Shown: positions 35,201 to 48,345 of the stretch, in pieces | Layout: each line of letters begins with the position of its first letter | Numbering within the stretch: position 1 is the stretch's first letter | NCBI RefSeq assembly: GCF_020921035.1 | Contig: NC_063155.1 | Location: forward strand, 9,285,001 to 9,349,000 | Direction: 5' to 3' | From: Rhodamnia argentea | Lineage: Eukaryota > Streptophyta > Magnoliopsida > Myrtales > Myrtaceae | DNA length: 64,000 bases | The notes under the pieces: generated by a model | What the model saw: only the letters and a program-made list of their open reading frames with translations | The model's database searches: none | Told to the model about the DNA's origin: nothing | Position numbers and translations under genes: made by a program

Positions 35201-37175
35201 TACCAGCCTTATAAAAGGAGTCAAGAAGAGCTCTTAATTGAGAAAACTGTGCTTATAATTTGCAAAGAAGTAAATGAGAACTTTAGGCCCACAAAAGTCA
35301 TCATTAAATGAAATAAAATGTCAGATATGGAAAGACTGTAATTGTCTGCTAGGTGTGCATAATATCTTATGAAGTGATTGCTTTCTTTCGAACCGTTATA
35401 TTACATGTTTTGCATTATATTTAATGGGTATATCACAATCATTTCAGGAAAGCATCGCTGCTCAATTCTTTGAGAAGCTTGTTCAATGGAGCAGAAATAT
35501 AAAAATATCCGATCCCTTAGAAGAGGGTTGCAGGCTTGGCCCAGTTGTGAGTGGGGGGCAGGTATATTTTTTATTACTTGCAGGTTTGGTACTGTATAGT
35601 TCTGAAGTCTACTAGTTGGTGCATGTATGTGAGTACATGATTATCTCATGACTGTTACTCATTTGTGAAGATTCGTTCTTTAGGGTTTTTGGTCATAACA
35701 AATCCCTGGATTAGTTTACCAACCATTGTAAACAGTAGTGAAGATTTAGAGGAGTATACACAACTTCCTTAATTATTTTCACTTTTGGGAGTGGTATAGC
35801 CTTTCCCATAGCCGTTGCAGCAGTAGTATTTTGGACATGGTCTACCCCGGCCATTCACTATACTGAGGAGCAAATGATCATTTTTGAGGTAACTCATGGA
35901 ATGAAGGCAATAATTTCTCCCATAAGCGCCATATGTTCGGAAGAAATCATGGGAAATCGCTTTGGTCTGTGATTTTTAATGACCATTGGTTCTTTTCACT
36001 TTTCAAATGTTTAGTATCGAATCTGCCAGCTGGATTTGTCAAGATGATAATTTCATTTTCTTTGCATCAGTATGAGAAAATACTGAAGTTCATCTCCACG
36101 GCTAAGAGTGAGGGGGCTACTATTTTGTGTGGTGGCGATCGTCCTGAGGTACAGTGCTCTAGATTGTCACTTTTAGTACGCTCGCGAAGAGCCCTTCTGC
36201 TTTTGAAAATGTTTTTCCTGACTTCTGTATGTCAATCTCAAATAATTGATAGCATTTGAAGAAGGGATTCTTCCTTGAGCCAACAATCATAACTGATGTC
36301 ACTACATCAATGCAAATTTGGAGAGAGGAAGTCTTTGGACCTGTTCTCTGCGTTAAAACATTTGGCACAGAGGATGAAGCCATTGAACTAGCAAATGACA
36401 CCCCGTGAGTTGATTCATTCTTTCTATTGTGTTCAGAATACAGTGGAGAATCTGCTCATTTATTGTAATCTAAATCCGTTGAGTCTGTTTTGCCTGAAGA
36501 CTTCTTTAAATTGGGAGATTATCAGAATCTCACTATTAATAGATGCTTCACAGTTATGGACTAGGTGCTGCTGTGTTGTCAAATGACTTGGAAAGGTGTG
36601 AGCGCCTGACCAAGGTGAGGTTCAATGTACATTTATGTGAACATTTAGCCCTCGGCTGACCAAAAGATGTCCATGGAAACTATTTACTCTGTTGGATGAC
36701 TTGATTGTTGTTATCTCTTGGTGGTGAATCGCAGGCTTTCCAGGCAGGCATTGTGTGGGTCAACTGTTCACAGCCGTGCTTCTGTCAGGCCCCTTGGGGA
36801 GGAAACAAACGGAGCGGTTTTGGTCGAGAGTTAGGAGAATGGTATTGTCTGCTTCTCTATGACTAAATGAATGACAGAGCTCGAAGGAAAATAGAAAAAT
36901 GATCTAGTGGAAAAAAGGGGTCTGAACTCCAAATAATTTTTGTCTTGTATGGTAGTTATGACTTGCGAGTCTATGCAAATTCGCAACTGCTTGCCGCATT
37001 ATTTCAGTAGGTTTGCATTGCACCGAGATAAAATTCGACAAACATAACTCCCTACTGACAAGATAATGGTGCCATTTTTTGCAGGGGACTGGATAATTAT
37101 TTGAGCGTGAAGCAGGTTACACAGTACATATCCAGTGAACCCTGGGGATGGTATAAAGCTCCCTCAAGGCTGTGA
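32299..37175 (+). CDS. ALDH10: ALDH10 aminoaldehyde / betaine-aldehyde dehydrogenase, peroxisomal (SRL end)
   Basis: ALDH10 enzymes oxidise omega-aminoaldehydes from polyamine breakdown (and betaine aldehyde in some members) with NAD. Fifteen exons: 32299-32407, 32783-32925, 33294-33374, 33454-33602, 33915-34007, 34101-34224, 34372-34437, 34539-34605, 34776-34852, 35448-35561, 36071-36148, 36253-36404, 36554-36614, 36735-36841 and 37085-37175. They give 503 residues with all borders GT-AG. The cofactor and active-site blocks are [46 protein letters not shown] (general-base Glu) and [12 protein letters not shown] (nucleophile Cys). The protein ends APSRL; SRL is a PTS1-type peroxisome signal. 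In the segment [14 protein letters not shown] the residue that I map to position 441 of spinach BADH is Ile, which is linked in the literature to poor use of betaine aldehyde. Its PPR and APC8 neighbours keep the Arabidopsis order. Confidence 0.95.
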
Positions 37176-38962
37176 ACTATACAGAGGTAGCTCAGGATGT
37201 TTTCCTTGTACCAACTACTAAAAATAAGGAATGAAGGACATTGTATAGAGACTTTAGAATTGATCAAGGAAAAAAAATCGAACAAGGTTGCGGATCTTGT
37301 TTAACACTTTATGTATACTCATTAGCATTTGACGTTTCAGTATTACACTTCATTTACAAAAGGCTCGTACAAAATGCTCATGTCTGCGTTCATATGAAGA
37401 CCATATTGATTCGTAGTCCTTGCTACTTCCTAACATTGCCATTGCTAAGCCAGAGCTCTGCTGGCTGACTCTTTAGAATTCGATATGTGCTGTTGCTTTA
37501 TGGACCCGGTTCGATGCCCATCCACTGCGTCCTCACATTTTCTTCATGCACATATCCGAGGCTTATCTCGCTAACATATGTGCTTTTAGCACTGCAGTAC
37601 GTGAAAAAAGTCCATGAGCGAGTCGATCGTTTCAGTGAGTTACAACAATGCTGCCTATTTGATGGGCAATGTTTTCGATACAGGGATTTCCTGCATAATT
37701 TACCAAATAGACACCATAAACCATCTTCGTAATGATGCATCTGCCCATGAATTATCTGTCGTGTAAGAATATCTGCATCAAAGTACCGAGAATTGGCAAA
37801 CTTTATTAGAACTTAGATTCTGAATGCATTTTTGAAAGAAAATGATCCCAGTACTTCACTTGTGTTTATGCCTTTTCTATTTGCATCATCCAAGTGCATC
37901 TCCGAATCTCATCCTTCTCATTCCAGCTTCAATTGCTTTCAGTCCTTTTTCCTAGTCCAGGATCTCGTCGGGCAAGTAGCCAGAGAATACCTCTTGAGCC
38001 AATCACTTGCTTCCCAAGTATCAGCCTGTTAAACTTGAAGAAGCAGTTTAAGATTTGCTCCTAAATTTACCACACGTCAGCAAACACATGAAGCCGGACT
38101 TCCGTAGCATGGTGAACCCTAAAAAACAAGATAAACTGGATTAGAAGAAAAGAAAAATCACGACCTAAAACTAAATGAACGTCACTTCCACTGATGAAAG
38201 CAATAGCTTCACAATGACATTCATGGAGAAGGGGAACGTAAACCATTTTAAGCTGCAGCAGATTCATTCAAAGAGAACTGAAAATAGGGATTTCTAGGTT
38301 CTCCCAGATAAACAATTCGAGCGGTCGATCATCTTGAAAACTTGCAGCTTTATCAAGGGATATCAAACTGACCTCCACATGAATGAATGACAACGTCACC
38401 TGAAAAAACAACAAAAGAAAAGACATAAAGCACCTAGAGAACAAGCAGTTCCAACTCCGGAGAGTCTCTGCAAGAATGAAAAGAGTACGTGCCTAACATA
38501 CAGAATTACTGCAAATAACAAGGCTCTGAAGACGTGAGAAATGCCACAAATTCCAGCAGCCTCTCTTCCTTGCCGACTGCACAATATCAAGCAACTAGAC
38601 AGGATCAAAGATTCGTCCTTTGAGAGATAAGCCTGCAACTCTAGTGCCAATATTTCTTTCTGCCAAGGTCCTAATCGATATTTTCACAAAAATCATCCAA
38701 ATTCCAACCGGACAAGTATAATGAAGACAGCATCTATTAACTATTTCATTCTGACCACTGGGTCACAAGGACAACCTCAAAATAAATAAAAAAAGTTGAA
38801 AGAGTGTCTGTCACATCTGTCGGTGCTTACAATGGCAAAACCTGTCCCCTGGAAGTTTGTTGCTCGCTATATATTGTGTAAGATCTGAAAAGCTGAAACT
38901 CAAGCTGAGAAAAGGGGATGAATTTCGTCGGCAGGTTCAGGATAGATCGACAGCTCAAACTA
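37176..38962. other. Intergenic between convergent ALDH10 and PPR genes
   Basis: 3' UTRs of both genes probably fill the two ends. No open frame with recognisable content, no RNA gene and no clear transposon were seen. Confidence 0.6.
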
Positions 38963-40471
38963 TAACTTAAAACGACGAGGAAGACGACCAGATTTGCTTT
39001 GCACTCTAAGGATCTCCTTTGCAAAACCTTGGTTTCCAGTAAGTAAAAGCCCATCCAAGACCCTGTTGAAAGTAAATTTTCTAGGCACAAATCCTCTGTC
39101 AACCATCTCAATCAACAATTTCCCTGCCAGCACCAAATCATCCGATTTCTTCCTCACAAACATGGAACTGATAAGGATGTTGTACGTGTCCAAATTTGGC
39201 AAGCAAACCCCACTTCCCATTTTCTCAAACAGGCGCATGCCATTCTCTATTTCTCCAGCATCACAAAAGTAACGAATTGTGATATTGTATGTCTGTACAT
39301 TAGGTTCACATCCATCATCCTCCATTCTTGACAAAAATTCCACAGCTCTGTCCATATGCCCTGCATGACACAATCCCCTAATCACCAAATTGTAAGTAAT
39401 TGAGTTGGGCACGTAACCCTTCCTCAACATTTCTTCGAAAACCACAATCGCATTTTCCACATTATCTTTCTTGCAGAGAACCTGAATCATGGCATTATAA
39501 GTGGCAACAGAAGGAAGAATCCCCTCTCTAGCCATCTCATCAAACACCCTTCTAGCTTTCTTAATCTCACCAATGATGCCGAAACCATGGATCACCGTGG
39601 TATACGTGACAACATCAATATCACACTTCCTCTTCTTCATCTGCATAAAGAATTGCCACGCTTCATCAACTTGGCCAGCTCTAAAGAACCCTTTAAGCAT
39701 TATATTATAAGTTGTCGAACTCGGGTTCAACCCCCTATCCACCATCTCCTTGAACACCTCCAAAGCCATCGGCGTCCGTTTGATCAAACACCACCCATTC
39801 GCAATTATATTGTAACTAACACAATCAGCCTTAAACCTGCCCCGGAAAACCTTAAACAACTTGTTGGTAGCCATCTCTACATGTCTAGACTTGCACAGTA
39901 TATCAAGAACGGTGTTAAAGGAACTCAAATCCTGACGACAGCCGTGCTCGTGCATCGACAAGAACACCTTAACCGCTCTATCCGGTTTCCCGGCGGCCAC
40001 ATACCTCTCGGCGATAATCGCGAATGTCTTCGGGGAGGGGCCGAGGCGGAGGGACCGCATCCGGGCCACGGAGGCCCACACGGCCCTGTAGTCGCGGACG
40101 CGCGCGGCGAGGTCGACGGCGTGGTCGAAGGAGGAGGCGGAGTGGGCGTAACTGGGATGTTGGGAGAGCTGGGCGAAGAAAGCCAGGGCCTTTGGGGCGT
40201 GGTTCCAGAGGCGCTTCAGGGTCTTGTCGACAAGGTCCGGCGTCCATTGGATGCTAGGATTTTGGAGGATTCCGGGCAGGGTTTGAGGGGTTGAGGCGAG
40301 GATTGAGGCGGCGATGGAGGCGTCAAGTGGAGGAGCAGGTGGCGGTGGCGGTGATGCGGTGGTTGCTAGGAGTTGGTGGGGGAGGTAAGAGGAGGTGAAG
40401 AAGAAGAAGTTGGAGGTGGTGATGGTGATGGTGATGGTCTGAACAGGACCTCTGTGCAGAAGAGTGAGCAT
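38963..40471 (-). CDS. OTP43: P-class pentatricopeptide repeat protein, mitochondrial (OTP43-like)
   Basis: An intronless gene of 503 residues. After a proline-rich organelle-targeting start (LLATTASPPPPPAPP) come about ten tandem 35-residue PPR units from about residue 100 to 490. Examples are SFNTVLDILCKSRHVEMA, TYNIMLKGFFRAGQVDEA, TYTTVIHGFGIIGEIKKA, TYNAMIQVLCKKDNVENA and TYNLVIRGLCHAGHMDRA. All are P-type; there is no E or DYW extension, so RNA binding in splicing or stabilisation is expected rather than editing. Arabidopsis OTP43 (At1g74900), required for nad1 intron 1 trans-splicing, sits beside ALDH10A8, and this gene sits beside ALDH10. That position is the main reason for the name. 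The open frame extends 62 codons further upstream, but those codons are AT-rich and promoter-like, so the ATG at 40471 is preferred. Confidence 0.9.
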
Positions 40472-42120
40472 CTCCCGGCGTTGAATGGCGCTTCGATCCG
40501 CGACCTTTGGGCGGAGGAAATATTGAGTGATACGAAGGCGCCACGTCAATTGCATTTGTGTAATCAGATTTATTTTCGAATTGACACGTGGGAAAATATA
40601 TAATATAATCTTACATAACAATACGAAAATTCTAGGAGTGAGCGATTTCAGAATCATTTGGAACTTATCTGTTGAAACTGGTTCTCTAATTTTTGGAACC
40701 TAAAAAACTTACTTTTTCTCTGGTTTCGTGGTCAACCCAAGTTCCATTTGTATTCTTAATTGAGCGATTACGCTTCATCATCACTTCTAATGACCATTAT
40801 TGTTATTACAATTCACTGACCACAACTCGTATTTGGACAAACGAAGAATATGAAACATTAACAAAAAAATTATAGATATCGCTAGAAATGAAAGTTCAGA
40901 TCGATGATTTTAGATTACAAAATCATCATTAGATACCATGCAATACCGTAGGATTGCGCAAAGACATAAAATAGAAAATGACTATGTTCACTAAAAGCTT
41001 GAAAACTTATTACGAAGGTGCAATTGAGCCTTAAAATTTGTCGAATTGATGCAATCGAGTCATTTCGTTAACTCCATAACTTGGCTAAAGAAAAATACCG
41101 ACGTAACTTTTTTAAATATTTTTTTTATCCTACGTGGTGATGTCGTGGTTAAAGCGACCTTATTTTGGTTTAAGTATGATTTTTAATATAATTTTTATTT
41201 AAATCAATTTAATAATAATAATGTAAAATCAAGTCAAGTCAAATCAAATCAAAACTAGTGGCGAGTCGCCGTCGCCGCCCCACCACCTCCGAGAAGGGTT
41301 GGTGATGGTGGGGATAGGGTTGACGAGTGTCGGCGAACCCCGGCCATGGGCTGGCCACCCTTGTCAATCGAGCCGCCGACCCAACTCTCACCATCGGTCG
41401 ATTAAGTCCTTGTTTTACATATTGGCTAATAATTGATAAGTTGTTTACGAATCAATCGGCATGCTCGACATTAGTAAGCTGGAAATAAATTTAAGGCTGC
41501 GTTTGTTTCACTAGAAATAAATAACTTACAAAATTTTTAAGAAAATGATCGTTTATATCGCTTAAAAAACGAATGAATGAAAAATATTTTCATTGTTGTA
41601 AAAAAATTTTACACATGAATTACTATAGATAATAAAAGTATTTTCAATTAACTAATTATTTCAGACAGTCTAATCGATATTTTTTAAGAAAATAATTTTT
41701 CTGATTTTTTAGTTTTTATTTTTATTTTTCATGTAATAAACGGAGCTTAAGTGTCTTTAAATTGGCTTTCACTATTACATTTTCCTTAAAAATTAAGAAA
41801 AGAACCTATCAAATACATTCAAATTAAGTGCAGGGACCGGGAAGCCTCGCATTCTTCGAGTATTCGAACTTCACTACGGTGGCTCTCTCTCTCTAGTCTT
41901 TGGTCTTCTTCGCGAAAACGTTTTGAGAAGGGGAAGCGGAAGAGGAGGAAGACTCGACGAAGAAAGACTTCCACTTTCCCCGCCTCGCCGTCGCCGTCGC
42001 CGTCGCCCGTCCTATTTTGCTGCCACTCTAGGAATCCATAGAAGCTTCGACACTGCAAGAACCAGAGCTTCAACCGCTTTCCCACTGAATGCGTCGATTC
42101 CGCGATTCGAGAGAGTTGCA
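40472..42120. other. Divergent promoter region between the PPR gene and APC8, with repeats
   Basis: No gene supported. Part of a hairpin repeat (AAAACTT..GTGCAATTGAG words, about 40990-41430, with a GC-rich core at 41250-41390) and a 252-bp TTAA-flanked MITE at 41495-41746 lie between the two promoters. The last 250 bp are CT- and CGTCGC-rich APC8 leader. Confidence 0.65.
41495..41746. mobile_element. MITE, copy C of the TTAA-flanked family
   Basis: 252 bp bounded by GGCTGCGTTTGTTTCAC and ATGTAATAAACGGAGC, with TTAA at 41491-41494 and 41747-41750. The AT-rich interior resembles copies A and D. It sits in the shared promoter region of the PPR gene and APC8. Confidence 0.8.
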
Positions 42121-45107
42121 ATGAGTTCGAAGGAGATCTGCCGGAACGAGCTCCGAATTGCAGTCCGCCAGCTCAGCGATCGCTGCCTCTACTCTGCTTC
42201 CAAATGGTATTGCATTCCAAAAACCCTAGCCCCGATTTCAAATACTTCCGTGCTGGGTACGTAGTGAAGACGGTAATGTTGGGAAAAACAGCTGCTTTAT
42301 GGGTTAAACGTAGCTGCCTTTACTTCCGACATTGGTGGGTGCTGTCCATTTTCTTGATTCTTAAGTCTTCGATTTTGTTTTTCTTTTTAATTTGTTTCGA
42401 GTAATGGGGTTTCTGAATTAATCGATTGAATTGCACAAAGTGTGAGCTTTGCACTCCAAATGCAAAAATCCGGGCTTCACACTGCAATTTCTAGTGTTAG
42501 AAGCTTGGGGTGGGTAAAACCCTGTGCCTGTTGCTGCCCTAAGAAATGATCAAGGAAGCACAGCATTAATGTTCTCTACTAGGATCTGCTTCTAGTTAGT
42601 TGATCTCATGGAGGAGAAATGGAATTTGTTCTCTGCTCAAAATGTTTCGCCTTAGTTCCAGCTCAGAGGAATTCATGAAGAGCATAATTACATGCAGGGC
42701 AGCAGAGCAATTAGTGGGAATTGAGCTAGACCCGGTAAAGTTCACGCCTTCAAACACCAGATTCCAGCGTGGGAGCTCCAGCATCCGCAGGAGATTCCGC
42801 ACAAATGAGATCACATCGACCCCAATTGCTGGGGTGTCGTATGTGAGTACTCCGGTCATGGAGGAAGATGACGCTGTTGATGGTGACTTTTACCTTCTGG
42901 CCAAGTCTTACTTTGACTGCCGCGAGTATAGGAGGGCTGCTCATGTGCTTCGGGATCAGTCCGGGAAGAAAGCTGTCTTCCTACGATGTTATGCTCTTTA
43001 TCTGGTTTGTCACTCGAGGCTTCTGTATAGAGCTATCTCACAACATGTTAATCCTTTCATTTCTCTTTTCCTTTTACAGACTATCATCCATGACAACTTG
43101 ATAGATATGTACTAGGTCTAAGTATGCTTGGGTCGAGTATGTTTGTCAAAGCAAGAATCAACTTACACACGCAACAAAAGAGTTGATTAGTTTAGACTTA
43201 TGCACTTATGATAAGCAAGTTAACTGTGGCTATGTGACAATGAGGAGTTCCACATGTCGTTACAATCATCATTGCCCAAGACGTGATTGGATGCTGAAGT
43301 GGACAGGTGAAGATTGATATGATGGAGATTGTAAAGTTTCCTGTGATAAAACAATTTGCTTCATATGTAGCTTAAGGTTAATATGGTACGAATTTATCAC
43401 TGAGTTAGACAAATCACTGGAGGGCTTTCACTTTTCTCTAGATGACTTGCTTGTTTTTTTTATCCGTACGTTGGTACCTAGAGAATGACATGATTACCTG
43501 CTTGCTCTTTGGAGCTGCCTCTCCAAGTTTCTGCACAACTTTTATTAGCTGTTTTGATCTTGTGCAAACAACATCACATTGGAGGCTGCATAATTCGATG
43601 AAACTCCTGACTGTCCAGTCCCACTTAACATTCTTATAAGTTGTACCTATCGTTTGCTTTATGTAGGCTGGAGAAAAGCGGAAAGAAGAAGAGAATATAG
43701 AACTTGAAGGACCCTTAGGTAAGAGTGATGCTGTTAACAAGGAATTGGTTTCTCTAGAGAGGGAGTTGTCAATGCTACGTAAGAATGGGTCCATCGATCC
43801 CTTTGGGTTGTACTTATATGGTCTTGTTCTTAAAGAGAAAGGCAGTCAACACCTTGCACGTAGCGTTCTTGTGGAATCTGTGAATAGCTATCCTTGGAAC
43901 TGGAGTGCATGGTCAGAGTTGCAGTCGTTGTGCACTACAATTGACACATTAGACAGTCTACCTCTCAATAACAATTGGATGAAGGATTTCTTTCTTGCTT
44001 GTGCATATCAAGAACTCAGAATGCACAACGAGTCCTTAGCAAAATATGAGTATCTGCAAGGCACCTTCAGTTTCAGTAATTACATACAGGCACAAATTGC
44101 AAAAGCGCAGTACAGTCTAAGAGGATTTGAACAAGTGGAAGTGATATTTGAAGAACTCCTGAGAAATGATCCTTACCGAGTGGAGGACATGGATATGTAT
44201 TCCAATGTACTCTATGCTAAGGAATGCTTGTCTGCCTTGAGTTATCTCGCCCACAGGGTATTTTTGACTGATAAGTACAGACCAGAATCTTGTTGTATAA
44301 TTGGAAATTATTATAGTTTGAAAGGCCAACATGAGAAGTCAGTTATATATTTTAGGAGGGCCCTTACATTGAATAAGAATTGTTTATCTGCTTGGACTCT
44401 AATGGGTCATGAATACGTTGAGATGAAAAACACTCCAGCGGCTGTTGATGCCTATCGGCGGGCTGTAGATATAAATCCGTGTGATTACCGAGCCTGGTAT
44501 GGTTTAGGACAGGCCTATGAGATGATGTGCATGCCTTTCTACGCTCTCCATTATTTTAGGAAATCTGTATTCTTGCAGCCAAGTGATTCTCGCTTATGGA
44601 TTGCTATGGCTCATTGTTATGAAGATGAGCCGCTTCACATGCTAGAAGAGGCAATCAAGTGTTACAGGAGGGCAGCGAATTGTAATGACAGGGAAGCAAT
44701 TGCTCTTCATCGGCTGGCAAAGTTGCATTGTGATCTTGGCCGTTCTGAAGAAGCTGCTTTTTATTACAAAAAGGATCTGGAGCGGATGGAAGCTGAAGAG
44801 AGGGATGGACCTAATATGGTTGAAGCTTTGCTTTTTCTTGCCACACACTGCAAAGACCAGAAGAGATTTGAGGAAGCAGAGGTGTATTGCACCCGTCTTC
44901 TTGATTACACTGGCCCAGTAAGTTATTTACTTTGCTCCGGCTGTATATTTGGAAGACCATATTGCTTACTAGCATTATTGAGTGATCTTGTCCATTTTTT
45001 TTTTTTTATGAATACAGGAGAAAGAGACTGCAAAGAGTCTACTACGAGGAATGAGAATGGCACAATCTTGTTTTCCTTCAATGAATGCTGAGCCTTTTCC
45101 TCCATAA
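42121..45107 (+). CDS. APC8: Anaphase-promoting complex subunit 8 (APC8/CDC23)
   Basis: APC8 is a TPR scaffold subunit of the APC/C ubiquitin ligase, which drives mitotic exit. Four exons: 42121-42206, 42698-43004, 43667-44917 and 45018-45107. They give 577 residues, close to the usual plant length. The N-terminus ELRIAVRQLSDRCLYSASKW and the segment DGDFYLLAKSYFDCREYRRA are typical of CDC23. From about residue 230 onward come tandem TPRs, for example FFLACAYQELRMHNESLAKY, IIGNYYSLKGQHEKSVIYF, WTLMGHEYVEMKNTPAAVDAY, WYGLGQAYEMMCMPFYALHY and LHRLAKLHCDLGRSEEAAFYY. The end is FPSMNAEPFPP. Exon 3 holds nearly three quarters of the protein. It lies between the PPR gene and B12D. Confidence 0.95.
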
Positions 45108-46777
45108 AGTTATAAAAAGATGTAGTTGTGAAAACTTTGAAGTAGGTGTGGCATGGGGTTGCGGATATCCAAGAAATACAGGATCTCACCAGAAAAAGTG
45201 ACAATTCCTTAATGCTGCGCGAGCTGCTTGCTGTAACTTTTCATTCCAATTGACGGCATATCGTTGGAATAGAGAAGGTGGCCTTTGGTTTCTCAAAGTA
45301 TGTGGAAGATTGGTCCATTTTTGACAGTTTGTGTCATGATGTTTCATTTAAGAGAGACCATCTAGAAAATAGGAGATTTCATAGTTGACCATTCGACTTT
45401 AATGCATGTCAATCCCATAAGAAGCTCCTTGTTGCAACTCTCCCGCCGGCTTGTCCCTACTTTTCCGTTTTGCGTCTCTTTTCTACCTTAAGTTCCAGAT
45501 GGGATAAAAATCTGGTGGATATATGGTTTTCCCTAGAAACTTAGTATGAGAACTGAGAAGTCGTTTTTGCTGTGAAGGAGGCCTCAAGTGGAGTAGGATC
45601 ACTATCAGTTTGGAGTATCGGGGGAATTCTCTCAGCATGTGAACTCAAAAGCTTATGTTCCATCGGCCACTAAACTGCGCACAGCGGTTTTGTAATCTTA
45701 TGCTACTCAGTTTCCTTAATATTGTTTCTTACAGGATTGTTGTATTCTTAGAAACAGCAAAAGGGTTTCTGGGGGAGCGTGTTGTTTGCTTGGTAGTCTA
45801 TGTAGATAACATTCAGTTGGAACATTTTGCTCATTAAAATTATCTGAATGTTGTTTGGAAGGTCACTCTAGATCCAAGTAGTTATTTCCAGAGCTTAAAT
45901 TTGGGACTAAGGATCATTCAAGGTTTCTTCTGGTAACTCATATGGTACATGTGAGAAGCCTGTCCTGCTCACAACATGCTAATGATAGAGCGCTGCTTAG
46001 AGAGCAAGTGAAAAGATTGGCCTACTTCGACTGCTCGCCATGGCTCATCATGACGGAAATAACCAAATCGGATTGGCTCAGTTGTTTCTAGCCACGGGAC
46101 AAGTGAAATTGGGAGAGAGTGCTTATCTGATGATGCGAATTAGACTAAGCAGCTGCTAAGAAAGATACTGATTTCCCCAAGCTCTCTTTGCTTGGTTTCT
46201 TTTTCGTTTACCGCTAAGCAAAGTGGAAATGGGGGAAAAAGGAGAATGCGTAGGTTTTGCAAGAACACTTCGGAGGCTCTGCCTGCTGTCGAGTTACATC
46301 CACATGGAAGTTCCATAACGTTTAAACCACATACAACGAGCATTCTCAAATTTCTCGGAGAATAATCAGTGGCAAATCCAGGTAAAAACTAAGATTGCAG
46401 GCTGATAAAATTAATCAAGAAAAAGCTTAGGAATATGAATAGCAAAACAGTGGCCTTGCTGGTTAATGAGCCAAACTCAAGTCAAAACCAAAAGCAACAG
46501 AGTAACGCATATGCCATAGTGCCGCGAACATGCAGAAGCTAAAGAGCCACAAGTATGCACCAATCCATGTCGACAAGAATATAAAAGCCAGGTTCCATAA
46601 CAATAGTTCACCCCTACATGATATCACATAAAAGCAAACACGAAGTCCACTGAGTTTATTTTTTCCAGCAGCCATATCCATTGTGTGAGAAGTTTACAAT
46701 CTCATCACCTCAGTCCCGATGAAGTCGGTTGAGCTTTACTCCATCGAATAGAAGAATTCAGGTTTCTTTATGTGAAT
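45108..46777. other. Intergenic between convergent APC8 and B12D
   Basis: Probable 3' UTRs at both ends. No recognisable coding, RNA or repeat feature was seen between them. Confidence 0.6.
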
Positions 46778-48345
46778 TTAATTTCGATCGGGGCTTGTGA
46801 AGAAGCTGTTGAGATTAGGCATGATTTCTGGAGACCTGTTTCGAACGAACTTCCTTAAAGCATGCTCAGAATACATTCTACCCTCAGAAAAGTTATCCAG
46901 AACTCCTGCAGCCCTCTTCTCCTTGGCCACCCTGAGTCAGCCACCATAAAGAATTTTAAATGGTTAGAAACCGAAGATGGAACGAAATCTTCTGCGACCA
47001 CAATCGTCCTTTTTCTTGTCAAGTTACACAAGCGTGTGAACTATTTCAAACTCCATAGAGAAAATAATAGCCATAGATACTATAATCTTCATTAAACTGC
47101 TAAAACTCGGGAAATTTCCTACATACGCAGAGAGGGAGAATAAGAGTCGAGCATGTCCTGGGGAGGAAATAAACCTCTAATCTAGGTAAGTAGCAAAGCA
47201 GTCGAGCTTCTTGTCGGACAACATGGATTGAGGGAAGTTAATCGTGCTTAGTGCCGACTGCGGAATTCGAACTTAAAATCATGTAGACATCACAAAAACT
47301 TACAAAAATTATTCTTCTGAAAGAGAGCTGATCAGCTTATCCCTTCTATGCTCTATTCAGGAACAAGAATGAACTTTTACCGGTTCCATCTAAATCTATC
47401 CTAACCTCTTCCTCGTCCAATGCAACCAGTGAGTCATTGGGTGACGCACAGAAAATGAAAAACAGAGGTAATGTAATGAACTTGTGGTGAAAAAGACCCA
47501 AATCATGGATCATCAGATTACAATTTGTTTGCCACATCAAGTAAAATTGGGTCTTCGAGTAGTTGGTGCCGGATGCTCGGCCCACTACTAATACTACTAC
47601 AGGAATTATAGTCCGCCGGAGCTGCCAGAACTTTAAACCGCGAAAAGAAGACCCAGAATTTGGCACAAAGTTCGATTTCAGGGATTGGATTTGACATTTG
47701 AGAGCTTAAATCGAGGAACTCTCTCCCTCAAGCCTCAACCTTACCTCGAACTCGCTTCGGCACTCTCTCATACCTCACTTTGGTAAAAACGCCGAGACGC
47801 TCGCCCATGAAACCCCTCCGTCCAAACAATCATAATCATTTTGACTCATTCCCGACAAAATCGGGGCTTTGTTCGAGTAGATTAGTCCACCGATGGTCTT
47901 AATCAATGCCCAGACCCCACCTCTCGACCCCAATAGTCAACAGGAAGTCAACTTCAACCGAGCTTTTTTCCAAAATATTGACTGGACTAAAATCGCCACA
48001 CGAACTCCACCGAGCGAGAGAGCGAGAGAGAGGAGAGACCGACCTGACTTCAGGATTGATGCGGATATTGCGAACCAACTGGAACCCGCAGATCCCAATG
48101 GCGACGCCAACAGCCGCAAAGAGCGGATACACCTGCACGCACACCCCCAACACACCAAATCCGCCATTAGATCTTCAAAACTATCGAAGCAGCACCGATT
48201 TTGAAGGAGACACCCCAGAAAAACAAGTCGACGCGATCCGCAAAAATCCCGAAGAAACCCCACCGGCCGCAGATATCGGAAGAACGCTGCAACAAGATGC
48301 GGAACAGGGATTTACCTCGGGCCTGATCCATCGGTTTGTAGCCAT
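46778..48345 (-). CDS. B12D: B12D family protein (mitochondrial, MLRQ/NDUFA4-like)
   Basis: B12D proteins are small single-helix membrane proteins of mitochondria, distantly like the MLRQ/NDUFA4 respiratory subunit, and are linked to germination and senescence. Three exons on the minus strand: 48345-48316 (30 bp, MATNRWIRPE), 48132-48044 and 46931-46778. They join with GT-AG borders to 90 residues, the usual family length. The membrane segment is VYPLFAAVGVAIGICGFQLV, followed by RNIRINPEVRV, EKRAAGVLDNF and a C-terminus with SEHALRKFVRNRSPEIMP and NSFFTSPD. The 1.1-kb second intron holds most of the gene span. No single open frame covers this protein, so it is missed without splicing. APC8 is its neighbour, as in Arabidopsis (At3g48140-At3g48150, from memory). 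Confidence 0.93.

Noticed and set aside
40472-40657. 62 extra in-frame codons ahead of the PPR start
   Set aside because: AT-rich, promoter-like and unlike an organelle-targeting peptide. The downstream ATG gives the normal length and a plausible targeting start.
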